Below are positions 8,462 through 18,029 of a stretch of 64,000 nucleotides of DNA, piece by piece. Positions within the stretch are counted from its first letter, which is position 1. Each line of letters opens with the position of its first letter. A program made the position numbers and the translations under genes. This DNA comes from CAVXNB01 sp963763085 (lineage in GTDB: Bacteria > Actinomycetota > Acidimicrobiia > Acidimicrobiales > Bog-793): assembly GCA_963763085.1 (NCBI GenBank), contig CAVXNB010000003.1, positions 558,001 to 622,000 on the forward strand, written 5' to 3'. Below the pieces are notes generated by a model. It saw only the letters and a list, made by a program, of their open reading frames with translations. It was not told the DNA's origin and searched no databases.

Positions 8462-11294
8462 GGAGGCGGGTTCCCTCGGGATCGAAATGCGCGTGGTGCT
8501 CCATGACCTTCGCCCCGACCCGCGTTCCATCGGGCAGCAGGACCGTGACGATCGTGCCGGGCACGGCCAAGGAGGCCGAGACGATGCCGAGGCAGATGGA
8601 ACGGCCGAGCGTCGGCGAGAACCTGCTGGAGGTGATGCGACCCTCGATCTTCGACGCGCCGCTCACGATCTGGCTCGCCTCCGCCGGCACGACGGTCGGA
8701 TCGATCGGCTGCAGGCCGACGAGGCGCGGCTCACCCTCACGCCCGCTCTCCCACACGAGCTCGGGCTTGCCTGCGAAGTCGTCCTTGTCCAGCTTCACCA
8801 GCCAGTCGAGACCGGCGGCGAAGGCCTGAGTGACCGCATCGGTGTCCTGCCCGACGATGAAGTGGCCCTTCTCGAGCCGCATGATCCTCTGAGCCTCGAG
8901 CCCGAACGGGCCGACCCCGAGATCGCGACCTTGATCCATGAGGGTCTCCCACACCTCGAGGCCGTAGCCGGCAGGCACGTGGATCTCGTAGCTCAGCTCG
9001 CCGGTGAACCCGATCCTCCACATGAGGCAGTCGCGGATTCCCGCGATCGTCCCTGTTCGCACGTTCATGTACGGAAAGACCTCCGGCGAGAGATCGACGT
9101 CCGTGACGACGCGCGACAGCAGCTCCCGGGACTTCGGCCCGGCCACGTTGATGCTCGCGTAGGCGGACGTGACGGGCGTCGCATGAATCTGCCAGTCGCG
9201 AAACGCAGTCTGCAGCCAGTCCTCCATCCACTCGTACACGGCGGCGGCACCTGAGCTGGTGGTGGACATGAAGTAACGATCCGGGCCGAGGTGCCCGGTC
9301 ACTCCGTCATCGAGAACCACCCCGTCCTCGTTGCACATCACGCCGTAGCGAACTGCGCCGATGTCGAGCTTCGACCACTTGTTGACATAGAGGAAGTTGA
9401 GCAGCTTCGGCACGTCCGGACCGCGAAGATCGATCTTGCCGAGAGGCGTCACGTCGATGAGCCCCACGTTCTCCCGCACGTTGCGGACCTCGGCGGCAGC
9501 ATCGCCATAGTGCTCCGGGCGGATCCACACACCGGCGACGATCGGCCGGGCAAGGTGGGACTCGTGCCACGGCTGCATCGGCGAGTAACGGACGGGCTCG
9601 AGGATCCGGCCCGCGAGCGCACCGAGGCTGATCGGCGCGTGCGGAGGTCGCCATACGGTGGTGCCGGTCTCTTCGATGGTCCGTCCGGTCGCCGCGGCCA
9701 GCACTGCGACGGCGTTCAGTGTCTCGAGCTTGCCCTGCGCCTGGCCCATCGTGACGGTGGTGTAGCGCTTCACGAGCTCGACCGAGTCGTAGCCCTCCTT
9801 CGCCGCCGCATAGATGTCCTTGGAGGACACGTCCTCGCTGTAGTCGACAAAACCGTGGGTGGTTGATCTGAACAGGGCCGGGTGCTCGGCCGGCTCGAGG
9901 TGCGGGACGTCGACCGCGGTCCCGTGGCCCGCCCGCGCCGCCGCCAGCGTTCCCACGGCCCTGCCGTGCGCGACCAGCTCGTCCGAAGAGCCGTCGCCGG
10001 CGATCCCGCCGGCGACGAGCACGTCGGCGGGAAGATTCGCCCCAGGCACGAAACGCGCCGCCCGCTCGGCGTACACCGGGCGGTCACCGGCCATGTTGGT
10101 GAGCAGGGTCGGCGCCGTCCACCCGACGGCGGTGACAAGCAGGTCGCATTCGACCGGCGATCCGTCGCCAAGGTCCACCGCCGCGACGCCACGGCTCCCC
10201 CGCGCCCGTACGAGCCGGCCCCCCGAGCGGGCGTCGACCAGTCGCACGATGTCGACGCCGGCGCTCTGCAGATCCGCCGCCGCCGCGCTGCCCTCGTCAT
10301 TGGCCGTGAAGACCACCGCCCGCGTTCCCGGCTTGACGGCGTACAAGTTGACCAGCCGACGGGCCGCCGTGCTCAACATGACACCGGGCAGGTCGTTGCC
10401 CTCGAACACGTACGGCCGCTCGATCAGACCGGGTGCGACGACGAGGGTCTTCGCCCGCGCCTTGATGAGTCGCTCCACGACCTGCGGATTGCTTCGCTGG
10501 AGGACCGCGATCCAATTGTCGTCGTAACGGCCCGTGACGACGGAATTGACGAGCACCTCGATGCCCTCTTGGTTGGCAACCTCGTCACGAAGCCGGCCCA
10601 GCAGATCGAGCTGTGACTGGTCGCCCCAGCGCAGGTGCCCGCCTAGCTCGTACTCCTCCTCGACCAGCATGACCCGCGCCCCCGCCGCCGCGGCCGCCAG
10701 CGCGGCCGCCATTCCGGCCGGTCCGCCGCCTGCGACGAGCACTTCCGGGTGCGCGTAGCGCTTGTCGTAGCGGGCGTGCGGGGATCCCGCATCGACTCGG
10801 CCGCCGGCGGCGAAGCGCTGCAGGACCTTCTCGTAGTAGGGCCAGAGACGTTGAGGCTTGATGAATGTCTTGTAGTAGAAGCCCGCGCCGATGAACGGCG
10901 CGACGACCTGGTTCGCCGTGCCGATGTCGAGGCGCAGCGAAGGCCACGAGTTCTGGGCCTTCACGACCATGCCGGAGCTGACCCGTCGATGGGCGCCGCG
11001 CACGTTGGGCTCGTCGTCCACCTGAACCGTGCAACCCGGATCGTGGAAGCTGGCGCTCATGATCCCCCGGGGGCGGTGGTACTTGAAGCTCCGCGAGAAG
11101 ACACGCACACCGGCCGCCGCGAGCGCCGAGGCGATCGTGTCCCCCTCGAAGCCACGATGGTCGGCGCCCTCCCAAATGAACGAAATCGGCTTGGCGCGGT
11201 CGATGACCTCGCCCGGCCGCTGACCGATGCGCCGGCTCAACTGAACCGCCCGCGGCCGTCCGAGCACGCGGGACACCACGCCCTCAGCTGCCAT
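8454..11294 (-). CDS. mgdC: N-methylglutamate dehydrogenase/sarcosine oxidase alpha-type subunit
   Basis: 946 residues, close to the roughly 1,000 usual for SoxA. An N-terminal ferredoxin-like domain (about 35-110) opens the protein. It is followed by an NAD/FAD Rossmann domain with VAGGGPAGMAAALA at about 187-200, a second nucleotide-binding region (LVTAVGWT, VLVAGGIAGDGSSDEL), and a C-terminal GcvT-like folate domain from about residue 590, including GFTGELSYEIHVPA and FGLEAQRIMRLEKGHFIVGQD. This domain takes up the methylene group on THF. The gene overlaps the delta subunit upstream and the gamma subunit downstream. In NMG-pathway terms it is MgdC. Confidence 0.88.
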   Translation of the reverse strand: MAAEGVVSRVLGRPRAVQLSRRIGQRPGEVIDRAKPISFIWEGADHRGFEGDTIASALAAAGVRVFSRSFKYHRPRGIMSASFHDPGCTVQVDDEPNVRGAHRRVSSGMVVKAQNSWPSLRLDIGTANQVVAPFIGAGFYYKTFIKPQRLWPYYEKVLQRFAAGGRVDAGSPHARYDKRYAHPEVLVAGGGPAGMAAALAAAAAGARVMLVEEEYELGGHLRWGDQSQLDLLGRLRDEVANQEGIEVLVNSVVTGRYDDNWIAVLQRSNPQVVERLIKARAKTLVVAPGLIERPYVFEGNDLPGVMLSTAARRLVNLYAVKPGTRAVVFTANDEGSAAAADLQSAGVDIVRLVDARSGGRLVRARGSRGVAAVDLGDGSPVECDLLVTAVGWTAPTLLTNMAGDRPVYAERAARFVPGANLPADVLVAGGIAGDGSSDELVAHGRAVGTLAAARAGHGTAVDVPHLEPAEHPALFRSTTHGFVDYSEDVSSKDIYAAAKEGYDSVELVKRYTTVTMGQAQGKLETLNAVAVLAAATGRTIEETGTTVWRPPHAPISLGALAGRILEPVRYSPMQPWHESHLARPIVAGVWIRPEHYGDAAAEVRNVRENVGLIDVTPLGKIDLRGPDVPKLLNFLYVNKWSKLDIGAVRYGVMCNEDGVVLDDGVTGHLGPDRYFMSTTSSGAAAVYEWMEDWLQTAFRDWQIHATPVTSAYASINVAGPKSRELLSRVVTDVDLSPEVFPYMNVRTGTIAGIRDCLMWRIGFTGELSYEIHVPAGYGLEVWETLMDQGRDLGVGPFGLEAQRIMRLEKGHFIVGQDTDAVTQAFAAGLDWLVKLDKDDFAGKPELVWESGREGEPRLVGLQPIDPTVVPAEASQIVSGASKIEGRITSSRFSPTLGRSICLGIVSASLAVPGTIVTVLLPDGTRVGAKVMEHHAHFDPEGTRLRG

Positions 11295-11550
11295 GAACCG
11301 CCTCCGGGATGCTCGTGGACCGGATCTCGTTCGTCACCGTGTCGCGTTCGGCCACCAGGAACTTCCGGCACCCCTCACGGTGATACCAGTGCTCGGTGGT
11401 CCAGCCCGCCGGGTTGCGCTTCATGAACAGGTAGCTGCTCCACTCCGCAAGGTCGGTCTCGTTCACGGCGGGACGTGGCTTCGTCTCGCCGAAGTAGGCG
11501 AATTCGCTGCTGTTGCGGGGCCCGCAGTTGGGACAGGTGATGAGAATCAT
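11284..11550 (-). CDS. mgdB: N-methylglutamate dehydrogenase/sarcosine oxidase delta-type subunit
   Basis: 88 residues. The start at 11550 is set by homology to the compact SoxD family. Residues ITCPNCGPRN give Cys6 and Cys9, and HWYHREGCRKF gives His57 and Cys61, the four zinc ligands of the delta subunit. The SYLFMKRNPAGWTTEHW core is the family hallmark. It overlaps the alpha-subunit gene by 11 bases. It holds the heterotetramer together and has no activity of its own. Confidence 0.88.
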   Translation of the reverse strand: MILITCPNCGPRNSSEFAYFGETKPRPAVNETDLAEWSSYLFMKRNPAGWTTEHWYHREGCRKFLVAERDTVTNEIRSTSIPEAVHGS

Positions 11551-11578
11551 GGCTTCGCGCCCGGTACCCGGCGGCCGA

Positions 11579-12934
11579 TCAATGCCCGACCGCGGCGGCG
11601 CCGCGTTCGCCGACGAGGCGACCCTCGGGAAAGCGGGCGAGGTCGAACGCCGCGATGAGCGCTGGGGTCCTGCCCGTGGCGGCCAGCTCCGCCATTGCCT
11701 CGCCGGCGGCGGGCCCGGCTTTGAACCCGTACGTCCCCCACCCGACATCGACCAGGAACCCGTCGACGGGCGTCACCCCCATGACCGGGGAGAAGTCGGG
11801 AGTGATGTCGCACAGTCCCGCCCATTGCCGAAGGACTCGCATCTTCGCGATCGACGGCATCAGCTCGAGCACATGGCTGGCGAGCTCCTCGGTGAACTCG
11901 AGCGAGCCTCGCATCGAATACGAGGCGTAGGGATCGGTGCTGGCGCCGAACACGAGCTCGCCTCGATCGGTCTGGCTCACGTAGACGTGCAAGCTGCCGG
12001 ACACGACGACCGCCTCGAGGAACATCTTGACGGGCTCGGTGACGGCGGCCTGCAGGGGGTGCGTGATGATCGGCAGGCTGACACCCACCATGTCGGATAT
12101 GAGGCATGCCCATCCGGCGGTGCAGTTGATCACCGTCGGGGCCGAGATCTCACCTTGATTGGTGGTCACACCTGTCACCCGACCGCCCTCGACCGAGATG
12201 CCGAGCACCTCTGTGTTCTGGTGGATCTGGACTCCGAGCGCGTCGGCTGCCCTGGCGTAGCCCCAGTTCACCGCGTCATGCCGGACGATGCCGCCTGGCG
12301 GATGGTAGAGGGCGCCGAGTATCGGGTAGCGCGTGTCGGCCGAAGTGTCCATGAACGGCACGAGCTGCTTGATCTCGTCGGGGCCGATGACTTCGGAGTC
12401 GATGCCCTCGAGCTTGTTGACTTCGGCCCGCCAGCGCATGGTGCGAAGCGAGCCGTCGTTGTGAGCGAGAGTCAGGTGCCCACGCTGAGCGAACATGATG
12501 TTGAAGTTGAGGTCTGCGGCGAGCGACTGGTAGAGCCGGACCGACCGGTCGTAGAAGCGCACGCCCTCGGGCGTCAGGTAGTTGGAACGGATGATGGCCG
12601 TGTTGCGGCCCGAGCCGCCGCCGCCGACGTAACCCTTGTCGAGCACGGCGACCCGCCGGACGCCGTGGTTGGCCGCAAGGTAGTACGCCGTCGCCAAGCC
12701 GTGAACACCGGCGCCGATCACCACGACGTCGTAGGTGCGCTCCAGCGGAACCGTTCGCCAGACTTTGGGCCAGTCCTGCTTGGTCAGGCCGTGGCGGAGG
12801 AGCCCCGCGGCCGAGTACCGCTGTGCCGGCGAGCCGTGCCCGTTGCTGGTTCGCCCCTTCAACGTGGCCCAGCGGGCGCCGAGGCCGTCGGCGACGGGCC
12901 GGCGGCCCGGTTGCCCGCCCTGCGCTCGAAGCAC
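11579..12934 (-). CDS. mgdA: N-methylglutamate dehydrogenase/sarcosine oxidase beta-type subunit
   Basis: FAD-binding catalytic subunit. It has the dinucleotide motif VVVIGAGVHGLATAYYLA, then KGYVGGGGSGRNTAIIRSNYL, which is characteristic of SoxB/MgdA, and the C-terminal QWAGLCDITPDFSPVMG and GWGTYGFKAGPAAGEAMAE blocks. The family normally starts near the RYSAAGLLRHGLT segment. The GTG at 12934 was chosen because AAGGGGG precedes it, which gives 451 residues and a 40-residue Gly/Arg-rich extension; the real start may be later. It is the first gene of the mgdABCD-fhs-fchA string, with a promoter and operator-like site about 40-75 bases upstream. Confidence 0.87.
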   Translation of the reverse strand: MLRAQGGQPGRRPVADGLGARWATLKGRTSNGHGSPAQRYSAAGLLRHGLTKQDWPKVWRTVPLERTYDVVVIGAGVHGLATAYYLAANHGVRRVAVLDKGYVGGGGSGRNTAIIRSNYLTPEGVRFYDRSVRLYQSLAADLNFNIMFAQRGHLTLAHNDGSLRTMRWRAEVNKLEGIDSEVIGPDEIKQLVPFMDTSADTRYPILGALYHPPGGIVRHDAVNWGYARAADALGVQIHQNTEVLGISVEGGRVTGVTTNQGEISAPTVINCTAGWACLISDMVGVSLPIITHPLQAAVTEPVKMFLEAVVVSGSLHVYVSQTDRGELVFGASTDPYASYSMRGSLEFTEELASHVLELMPSIAKMRVLRQWAGLCDITPDFSPVMGVTPVDGFLVDVGWGTYGFKAGPAAGEAMAELAATGRTPALIAAFDLARFPEGRLVGERGAAAVGH

Positions 12935-12969
12935 TTGGCCCCCTTCTCGATCGACGCTGACCGGTGTCA

Positions 12970-13009
12970 AGCTAACAGGGCAAGGAAACTCTGTCCACTG
13001 CAGGTGGAC
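12970..13009 (-). promoter_or_regulatory. Promoter and operator-like dyad upstream of mgdA
   Basis: On the minus strand a TGGACA (12992-12997) and TTAGCT (12970-12975) pair is separated by 16 bases, fitting a housekeeping promoter. Over the -35 sits a perfect dyad GTCCAC-N5-GTGGAC (12993-13009). The GAAAC (12985-12989) plus GTCCAC arrangement and the AAGCTAACA box (12969-12977) recur at the same spacing upstream of mgsA (23591-23620). This suggests shared regulation of both ends of cluster 1. Confidence 0.6.
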
Positions 13010-13034
13010 TCGCTCCCAGATAGCGGGCGGGTGG

Positions 13035-13508
13035 TCAGTGGCGCCGCCCGACTCTCGATGGCTCCGAGTGACCGCGTCGGTCGCCGGCAGCATTGCGCGG
13101 CGCGACGAGGACCGGGCACTGAGCGCGTTGCAGCACGCGGAAGCTCACGCTTCCGAACACCCGAGTCGCCAGCTCGCCACGCGTCGGGCTACCGAGGACG
13201 ATGAGCTCGGCTTGCCACCGGGACGCCTCGTCGACGATGGCCTCTGCCGCCCGGTCGACGAATTCGTGCCGGACCTCGCCGTCGGCGCCCATGCCGGCCA
13301 TCCGGAGGTCGAACGCCGCCGCCTCCGCGATCAACGAGGCCTCCTCGGGCCGCTCTCTCGCATACCAGACGAGGCCGGAAAGCTCCCGAAGCCGGAGATG
13401 GAGCGCCCGGACCTCGGTCACGCCCGGGGTCGCACTGCCCTTGACGAGCTCGATGAGCGACCCCACCTGCTCGTAGTCTTCGACGGCCACGAGGATCCTG
13501 CGATACAT
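13035..13508 (-). CDS. Universal stress protein
   Basis: 157 residues from the ATG at 13508. It is a UspA fold: an N-terminal YRRILVAVEDYEQV strand, a central VDRAAEAIVDEASRWQAELIVLGSPTRGELATRVFGSVSFRVLQ region carrying the G-x2-G-x9-G(S/T)-type ATP motif, and a final CPVLVAP strand. It presumably binds ATP. It sits upstream of mgdA, between it and a second stress-protein gene, on the same strand, within the cluster 1 string. The role in amine metabolism is unknown; such genes are scattered through the cluster. Confidence 0.8.
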   Translation of the reverse strand: MYRRILVAVEDYEQVGSLIELVKGSATPGVTEVRALHLRLRELSGLVWYARERPEEASLIAEAAAFDLRMAGMGADGEVRHEFVDRAAEAIVDEASRWQAELIVLGSPTRGELATRVFGSVSFRVLQRAQCPVLVAPRNAAGDRRGHSEPSRVGRRH

Positions 13509-13621
13509 GCGACTCACGCCTCTCGCCGCGCAGGCCGGCAACGTAACTCGACCGTGGGCCTGCGGCTCCTTCCGGTGTCCCGGTTCGTCCTCAATCTACC
13601 CCTGGCCGCCCCCGGCGAACC

Positions 13622-14092
13622 TCAGGGCTTGCTCACCAATTCGAGCGATGCCACACGGCCGAGGCGGCGGCGCACGATCGCCGGGATGTCTCCCTCGACG
13701 AATCGGCGGAGACCCCTCGTTCCCGGGTCGTCCATGACGACGATGCTGGCACCGCGGGCGAGCGCGATCCGAGCGATCGTGAAGCCGGCTCTGCGGGTCG
13801 CGGCGACCTGGCCGTCGACGATGCAGCCCCGGCGCTCCAACGAGTGCACGGCGGCGCGTACGATCGCCAGCTGCTCCTGACGCTCCTTGGCCGTCGGCAT
13901 CAAGCCCGGCGTCGGCAAGCCCCAGGAGGAGCCGTAGATCTTCAGCGTCGAGACGACCGCGATCGGATTGGCGCCGGCCAACTCACGGGCTCGCCGGATC
14001 GCCGCCTTGGTGAACGGCGCGCCGCTCGAGGCGACGACGACGGCGACCGGCGCCGTGGGCTGCGGATCCCCGCGTCGTCTGCGGAGAGGCAT
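13622..14092 (-). CDS. Universal stress protein-like
   Basis: 156 residues from the ATG at 14092, overlapping the end of the permease gene by 27 bases. It opens with a short basic stretch, then VAVVVASSGAPFTKAAIRRARELA (first strand and helix of the Usp fold) and GASIVVMDDPGTRGLRRFVEGDIPAIVRRRLGRVASLELV at the end. The ATP motif is degenerate compared with the neighbouring stress protein, so it may not bind nucleotide. It is co-directional and coupled with the permease, and may modulate transport. Confidence 0.6.
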   Translation of the reverse strand: MPLRRRRGDPQPTAPVAVVVASSGAPFTKAAIRRARELAGANPIAVVSTLKIYGSSWGLPTPGLMPTAKERQEQLAIVRAAVHSLERRGCIVDGQVAATRRAGFTIARIALARGASIVVMDDPGTRGLRRFVEGDIPAIVRRRLGRVASLELVSKP

Positions 14093-14117
14093 CTCGCCCG
14101 AGCGCCGTCGCGGTTCG

Positions 14118-15712
14118 TCAGCCGAGCAACGGCGGTTCGCCCGGAGACTCGCCGGCAGGGACCGGGTCACGCGTGGCGGACGATTCGCCGGCCACCATGG
14201 CGTCGGCGCCATCGCCGGCAATGGTCACCGTCGGTCCGCCACCGGGGACGCCGCCGCGGGCCGCGAGCTTGCGGTCCTGCCATGCCCGCCACCAGTACAG
14301 CGGCGCGTAGAGGGCGACGATGGCGAGTCCCAGGATGTATAGCCCGGGCCCCTGCGTGGGCCCGACGACGACCTTCGGCGAGTTCCAGCCTCCGAAGAAG
14401 TAGATCGCCATCCATCCGATGAAGACGAGCAGCGCACCCCACTTGGCGATCGTCGGTAACCGGAAGGGCCGCGGCGTGTCGGGCTTGAGGTGGCGGTAGA
14501 CGAAGTATCCGGCGAACGCGAGTGAGCACGAGAGCAGGTAGCCGCCATTCGAGATGATGTAGATCCGGACGGGGGAGCCGAGCAGCACCAGCAGCATCGC
14601 GCAGACGGTGTTGAAGGCCATCGAGTAATCGGGCACCCCGTGCCGGTTCTTGTGCTGGAAGAAGCGCGGGAGCTGACCGTCCTCGGATGCCTGGAAGAGC
14701 GAGCGTCCGACACCCATGATGGCGTTCAGCACCGAGAGCGCGAGAGCCAAGATAAGCGGGAGCCCGACGAACCACTTCTCCCAAGATCCATGACCGAAGA
14801 TCTTGTCGGTGTAGGTCAGGTACATCGTGAGCGGGTCGAACGTGGTGTAGACGAGGGATCCGAGCACTGCCACGAACATGAGCGGCGTCATGATGTAGAT
14901 GAACATGCCGTACAGGCCCTCGGTGGTCATGGCGATCTTGGCGTCTCTCGCCCCACCCCGGCACTCACCGACGTAGCAAGCGGCGGCCTCCATGGCGATG
15001 ACGTTCCAGAGGATCGGGAAGAGCCATGCGAAGTACAACGTCGGGCTGCCATGAAGTCCGGGCTTCAAGTGGAAGCCGGCGACGTTGCTCCAGTGGATCG
15101 CGCCCGACTTGAAGAAGGGGAGGAAGATCATCGTCGGTGAGCGGGATCATCGACAGCACACCGAGGAAAGTCGCAAACCCGGCTCCGAGACGAATCCCGA
15201 AGTAAGCGGGAATGAAGATGAGGATCAGCAAGCCCCAGCTGATGAACAGCACAGTTGAGGCCGATGGGTGCGCCCCAGGTCGTTCCTATCGGAGTGATGA
15301 GATGACCCTGAGAGAAGTTGAAGAGCTCGGCGAGATAGAGCGACGTCAGGATGACGTTGATCGGCGCGACAGGGAACCAGCCGAGCCAGTACGCCCATCC
15401 CGACGTGCCACCGATGTGGCGCGCCCAGGTGTCACCGACGAGCGGCCGGAACGACTCGGTGGCGTACCCTGGAATCCCGCCGGTGCGGTCGGGCCAGATG
15501 GTTGCGAGCTCTGCCAGGCAGAAGCAGAGGAAGCACCCGAGGATCGTCATCCCTCCGATGAGCAGGATCCCGGCCGCCCCCATGCCGTTGACGACGACGG
15601 GCGCGATTCCGGTGACGAGGATCGTGCCGGCGAGGCCGATCACGAAGGCACCCCACCAGTTGGTCTTCTTGCTGAGGCCGAGCGTGGGCTCTGTGATCTC
15701 TATCGAGGACAT
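14118..15712 (-). CDS. APC-family amino acid/amine permease, two frameshifts
   Basis: About 530 residues when three frames are joined. The first part starts at 15712 (MSSIEITEPTLGLSKKTNWW) and runs to about 15250. A short middle part (LFISWGLLILIFIPAYFGIRLGAG) runs to about 15135. The last part starts at TMIFLPFFKSGAI and runs to 14118. About 12 hydrophobic segments and the early G-x-G-A-A-G helix-1 region fit the APC superfamily. Its place between gmaS and the dehydrogenase genes suggests uptake of methylamine-derived compounds, gamma-glutamyl amides or amino acids. The conserved sequence on both sides of each break makes sequencing error more likely than decay. Confidence 0.72.
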
Positions 15713-15777
15713 TGTTTCCCCCCTTGCTTCCCTTCCCGAATCTTGCCACGAACAGCGCGCTCGTGGCGGAACTCATG

Positions 15778-17133
15778 TCAGAAGAGTGTCAGGTAGTGCT
15801 CCACCTCCCAGTCGCTGACGACCGAGTGCCACGCCTGGAACTCCTCCCGCTTGACCTTGGCGTAGTAGTCGAGATAATCGCCGTCCGGCGTCTTGCCGAG
15901 CGCGTCGCGAAGCACGTCGTCCTGCACGAGCTCGTCCATGGCATGCAGGAGCGTGGGCGGCATCGAGCGGATGCCCCTGGCATGGATCTCTTCAGCAGGC
16001 AGAACGTAGAGGTTGTCGACGTTGGGCTCGCCCGGGTCGAGTCCCTGATCGATGCCGTCGAGACCTGCGGCAAGCTGGGCCGCCATGGCGAGGTACGGGT
16101 TCGCCGATCCGTCGCAGGCGCGGTTCTCGACGCGGCCGCCCTCCGGCACGCGCAGCATCTGGGTCCGGTTGTTCCCCCCGTAGGTCGCGTACGCCGGGGC
16201 CCACGTCGCACCGGACAGAGGAGCGCCGACTCCCATCCGTTTGTAGGAGTTGACGGTCGGGCAGGTGATCCCCACCAGCGCCGTGGCGTGGTCGATCAGC
16301 CCGCCGATGTACTGATAGGCCATCGTGGACAATCCCAGGCCGCGAGGGTCGTCGGGATCCGCGAACAGCTCAGCACCGCTGGGGTCCCAGAGGCTCGAGT
16401 GGAAGTGGAGTCCGTTGCCGGTCAGATTGGCGAACGGCTTCGGCATGAACGTTGCCGCCATTCCGGCCTGATGGGCGACCGTGTGGACCATGTACCGGAA
16501 GAAGATGAGGCGGTCGGCGCTCGTGAGGGCGTCGGCGTAGGCGAAGTTCTGCTCGAACTGCCCGTTCGCGTCCTCGTGGTCGTTGGCGTAGTTGGCCCAC
16601 CCGAGACGGTTCATGTACTTCGAGATGGTCGTCAGGTGGTCGTACATCCGGGTGAGGCCCTTGGCGTCGTAGCAGGGAGCCTCGGAGACGTCCAGTGGAT
16701 CTGCGACCTCGATGCCGCCGCCGGGCGTACGGCGAACGAGCGAGTACTCGGCCTCGCAGCCGACCTTGTAGACGAGTCCCCTTTCCTCGGCCCGCTTCAG
16801 CATCCTTTTCAGGATCACGCGAGGCGAGTAGGGCCAAAGCTCACCTTCGACGGCGATGTCGCATTGAAGAACGGCGAGGCCAGGTTGCCAGGGGACCAGC
16901 GTGTAGGAGGCGGGGTCCGGCACGGCGATCATGTCCGGGTCGGCCGGCGATTGGCCCATCGGGCCGGCGGCGAAGCCGGCGAAGCCTGCACCTCCGCCCA
17001 TCAGCACGTCGAACGCCTCGATCGGCACCATCTTTGCGCACGGCTTCCCGTGCATGTCGACGAACATCGCGAAGAAGAACTCGACCCCGTCTTCTTCGGC
17101 CCGTGACCGAAGGTCACGCTCCGCGTCGGCCAT
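15778..17133 (-). CDS. gmaS: Gamma-glutamylmethylamide synthetase-like (glutamine synthetase family)
   Basis: 451 residues. ATP-dependent joining of methylamine to glutamate is inferred. The start ATG at 17133 follows GGGGGAGGGG. The glutamine synthetase catalytic pattern is complete: VGCEAEYSL with a metal Glu near 150, ANDHEDANGQFEQNF near 205, FMPKPFANLTGNGLHFHSSLW near 260, VNSYKRM near 325, and NNRTQMLRVP with the phosphate-binding Arg. GMAS enzymes are glutamine synthetase relatives of this size. The identity rests on context: mgsABC, mgdABCD and fhs in the same orientation. A bona fide glutamine synthetase is the alternative. Confidence 0.78.
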   Translation of the reverse strand: MADAERDLRSRAEEDGVEFFFAMFVDMHGKPCAKMVPIEAFDVLMGGGAGFAGFAAGPMGQSPADPDMIAVPDPASYTLVPWQPGLAVLQCDIAVEGELWPYSPRVILKRMLKRAEERGLVYKVGCEAEYSLVRRTPGGGIEVADPLDVSEAPCYDAKGLTRMYDHLTTISKYMNRLGWANYANDHEDANGQFEQNFAYADALTSADRLIFFRYMVHTVAHQAGMAATFMPKPFANLTGNGLHFHSSLWDPSGAELFADPDDPRGLGLSTMAYQYIGGLIDHATALVGITCPTVNSYKRMGVGAPLSGATWAPAYATYGGNNRTQMLRVPEGGRVENRACDGSANPYLAMAAQLAAGLDGIDQGLDPGEPNVDNLYVLPAEEIHARGIRSMPPTLLHAMDELVQDDVLRDALGKTPDGDYLDYYAKVKREEFQAWHSVVSDWEVEHYLTLF

Positions 17134-17321
17134 ACCCCTCCCCCGTCTCGTCGTCCCGAACGACGCCGCCGCCGGCCGGAACTGCACTGTTCCAGCCCGG
17201 AACCTTCACTTGCACCAGCTTCGCGCGTGTCCGCCCGCACCCGAGCAGCGGTGCCCGCCTTGATTTAACTGCTGCGACGAGAATGCGTCAACAGGCCGCG
17301 TCTGAAAAATATCTCGCTGCC

Positions 17322-18023
17322 TCACAGCGCCAACCACGACTCGAACAGCAGGCGTGCCGCATTCGTCATCGCCTCGTGGGCCGCGTCGAACGCCTGGGAA
17401 AGCACATCCAGCCCGGTGTCACCGAGCGTCGCCCGGAGCGACGCGACATATGCCGGCACCTCGCTCCACTCCTCGAACATCGCCCTGGTCACTTCGAGAT
17501 GGAATTGAACCGCGTAGGCGTTGCCCACCCTGAATGCCTGCATGTCGTAGGCCGGCGACCGGCCGAGATGGACCGCCGCAGCCGGCAGGTCGAACGTGTC
17601 GCCGTGCCACTGCAAGGCTTCGAACGACGCTCCGAGCCGGGACATGACGGGATCGGCGAGACCCTCCGGAGTCAGCGTGACCGGGAGCACTCCGACTTCC
17701 GGGGAGTCCCCGGACCGGACCGTCGCGCCGAGGCTGGCGGCGAGCAGCTGCGCCCCCAGGCAGGCGCCGAAGTACGGGGTACCCGCCCGGACCGCAGCGG
17801 CGATCCACGCCTTCTCCCCGGCGAGCCAGGGGTGGACGGCTTCGTCATTGACGCTCATCGGGCCGCCCATCGCCACCACCAGATCCGCGTCGCGCCAGTC
17901 AGGGAGCCGGTCGCCTTCGTCTATCTCGACGCGATTGATGTCGATGTCGTGCTCGTCGAGCACCGTTTCGTAGATCCCGGGCGGCTCGCACGAGATGTGC
18001 TGCACGATGATGGCCCGGGTCAC
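17322..18023 (-). CDS. Class I glutamine amidotransferase-like protein
   Basis: 233 residues. The triad of class I amidotransferases is present: the nucleophile Cys88 in FGACLGAQLLAASLG, and His175 with Glu177 in VQFHLEV. There is no synthetase domain and no partner subunit nearby, so it is a stand-alone hydrolase of the GuaA-domain-like family. It sits between gmaS and the molybdoenzyme with small gaps. In a cluster that makes gamma-glutamyl amides, a free gamma-glutamyl amidohydrolase could trim gamma-glutamylmethylamide or glutamine. This is inference, and a gamma-glutamylpolyamine hydrolase role is an alternative. Confidence 0.75.
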   Translation of the reverse strand: MTRAIIVQHISCEPPGIYETVLDEHDIDINRVEIDEGDRLPDWRDADLVVAMGGPMSVNDEAVHPWLAGEKAWIAAAVRAGTPYFGACLGAQLLAASLGATVRSGDSPEVGVLPVTLTPEGLADPVMSRLGASFEALQWHGDTFDLPAAAVHLGRSPAYDMQAFRVGNAYAVQFHLEVTRAMFEEWSEVPAYVASLRATLGDTGLDVLSQAFDAAHEAMTNAARLLFESWLAL

Positions 18024-18029
18024 GATCGA

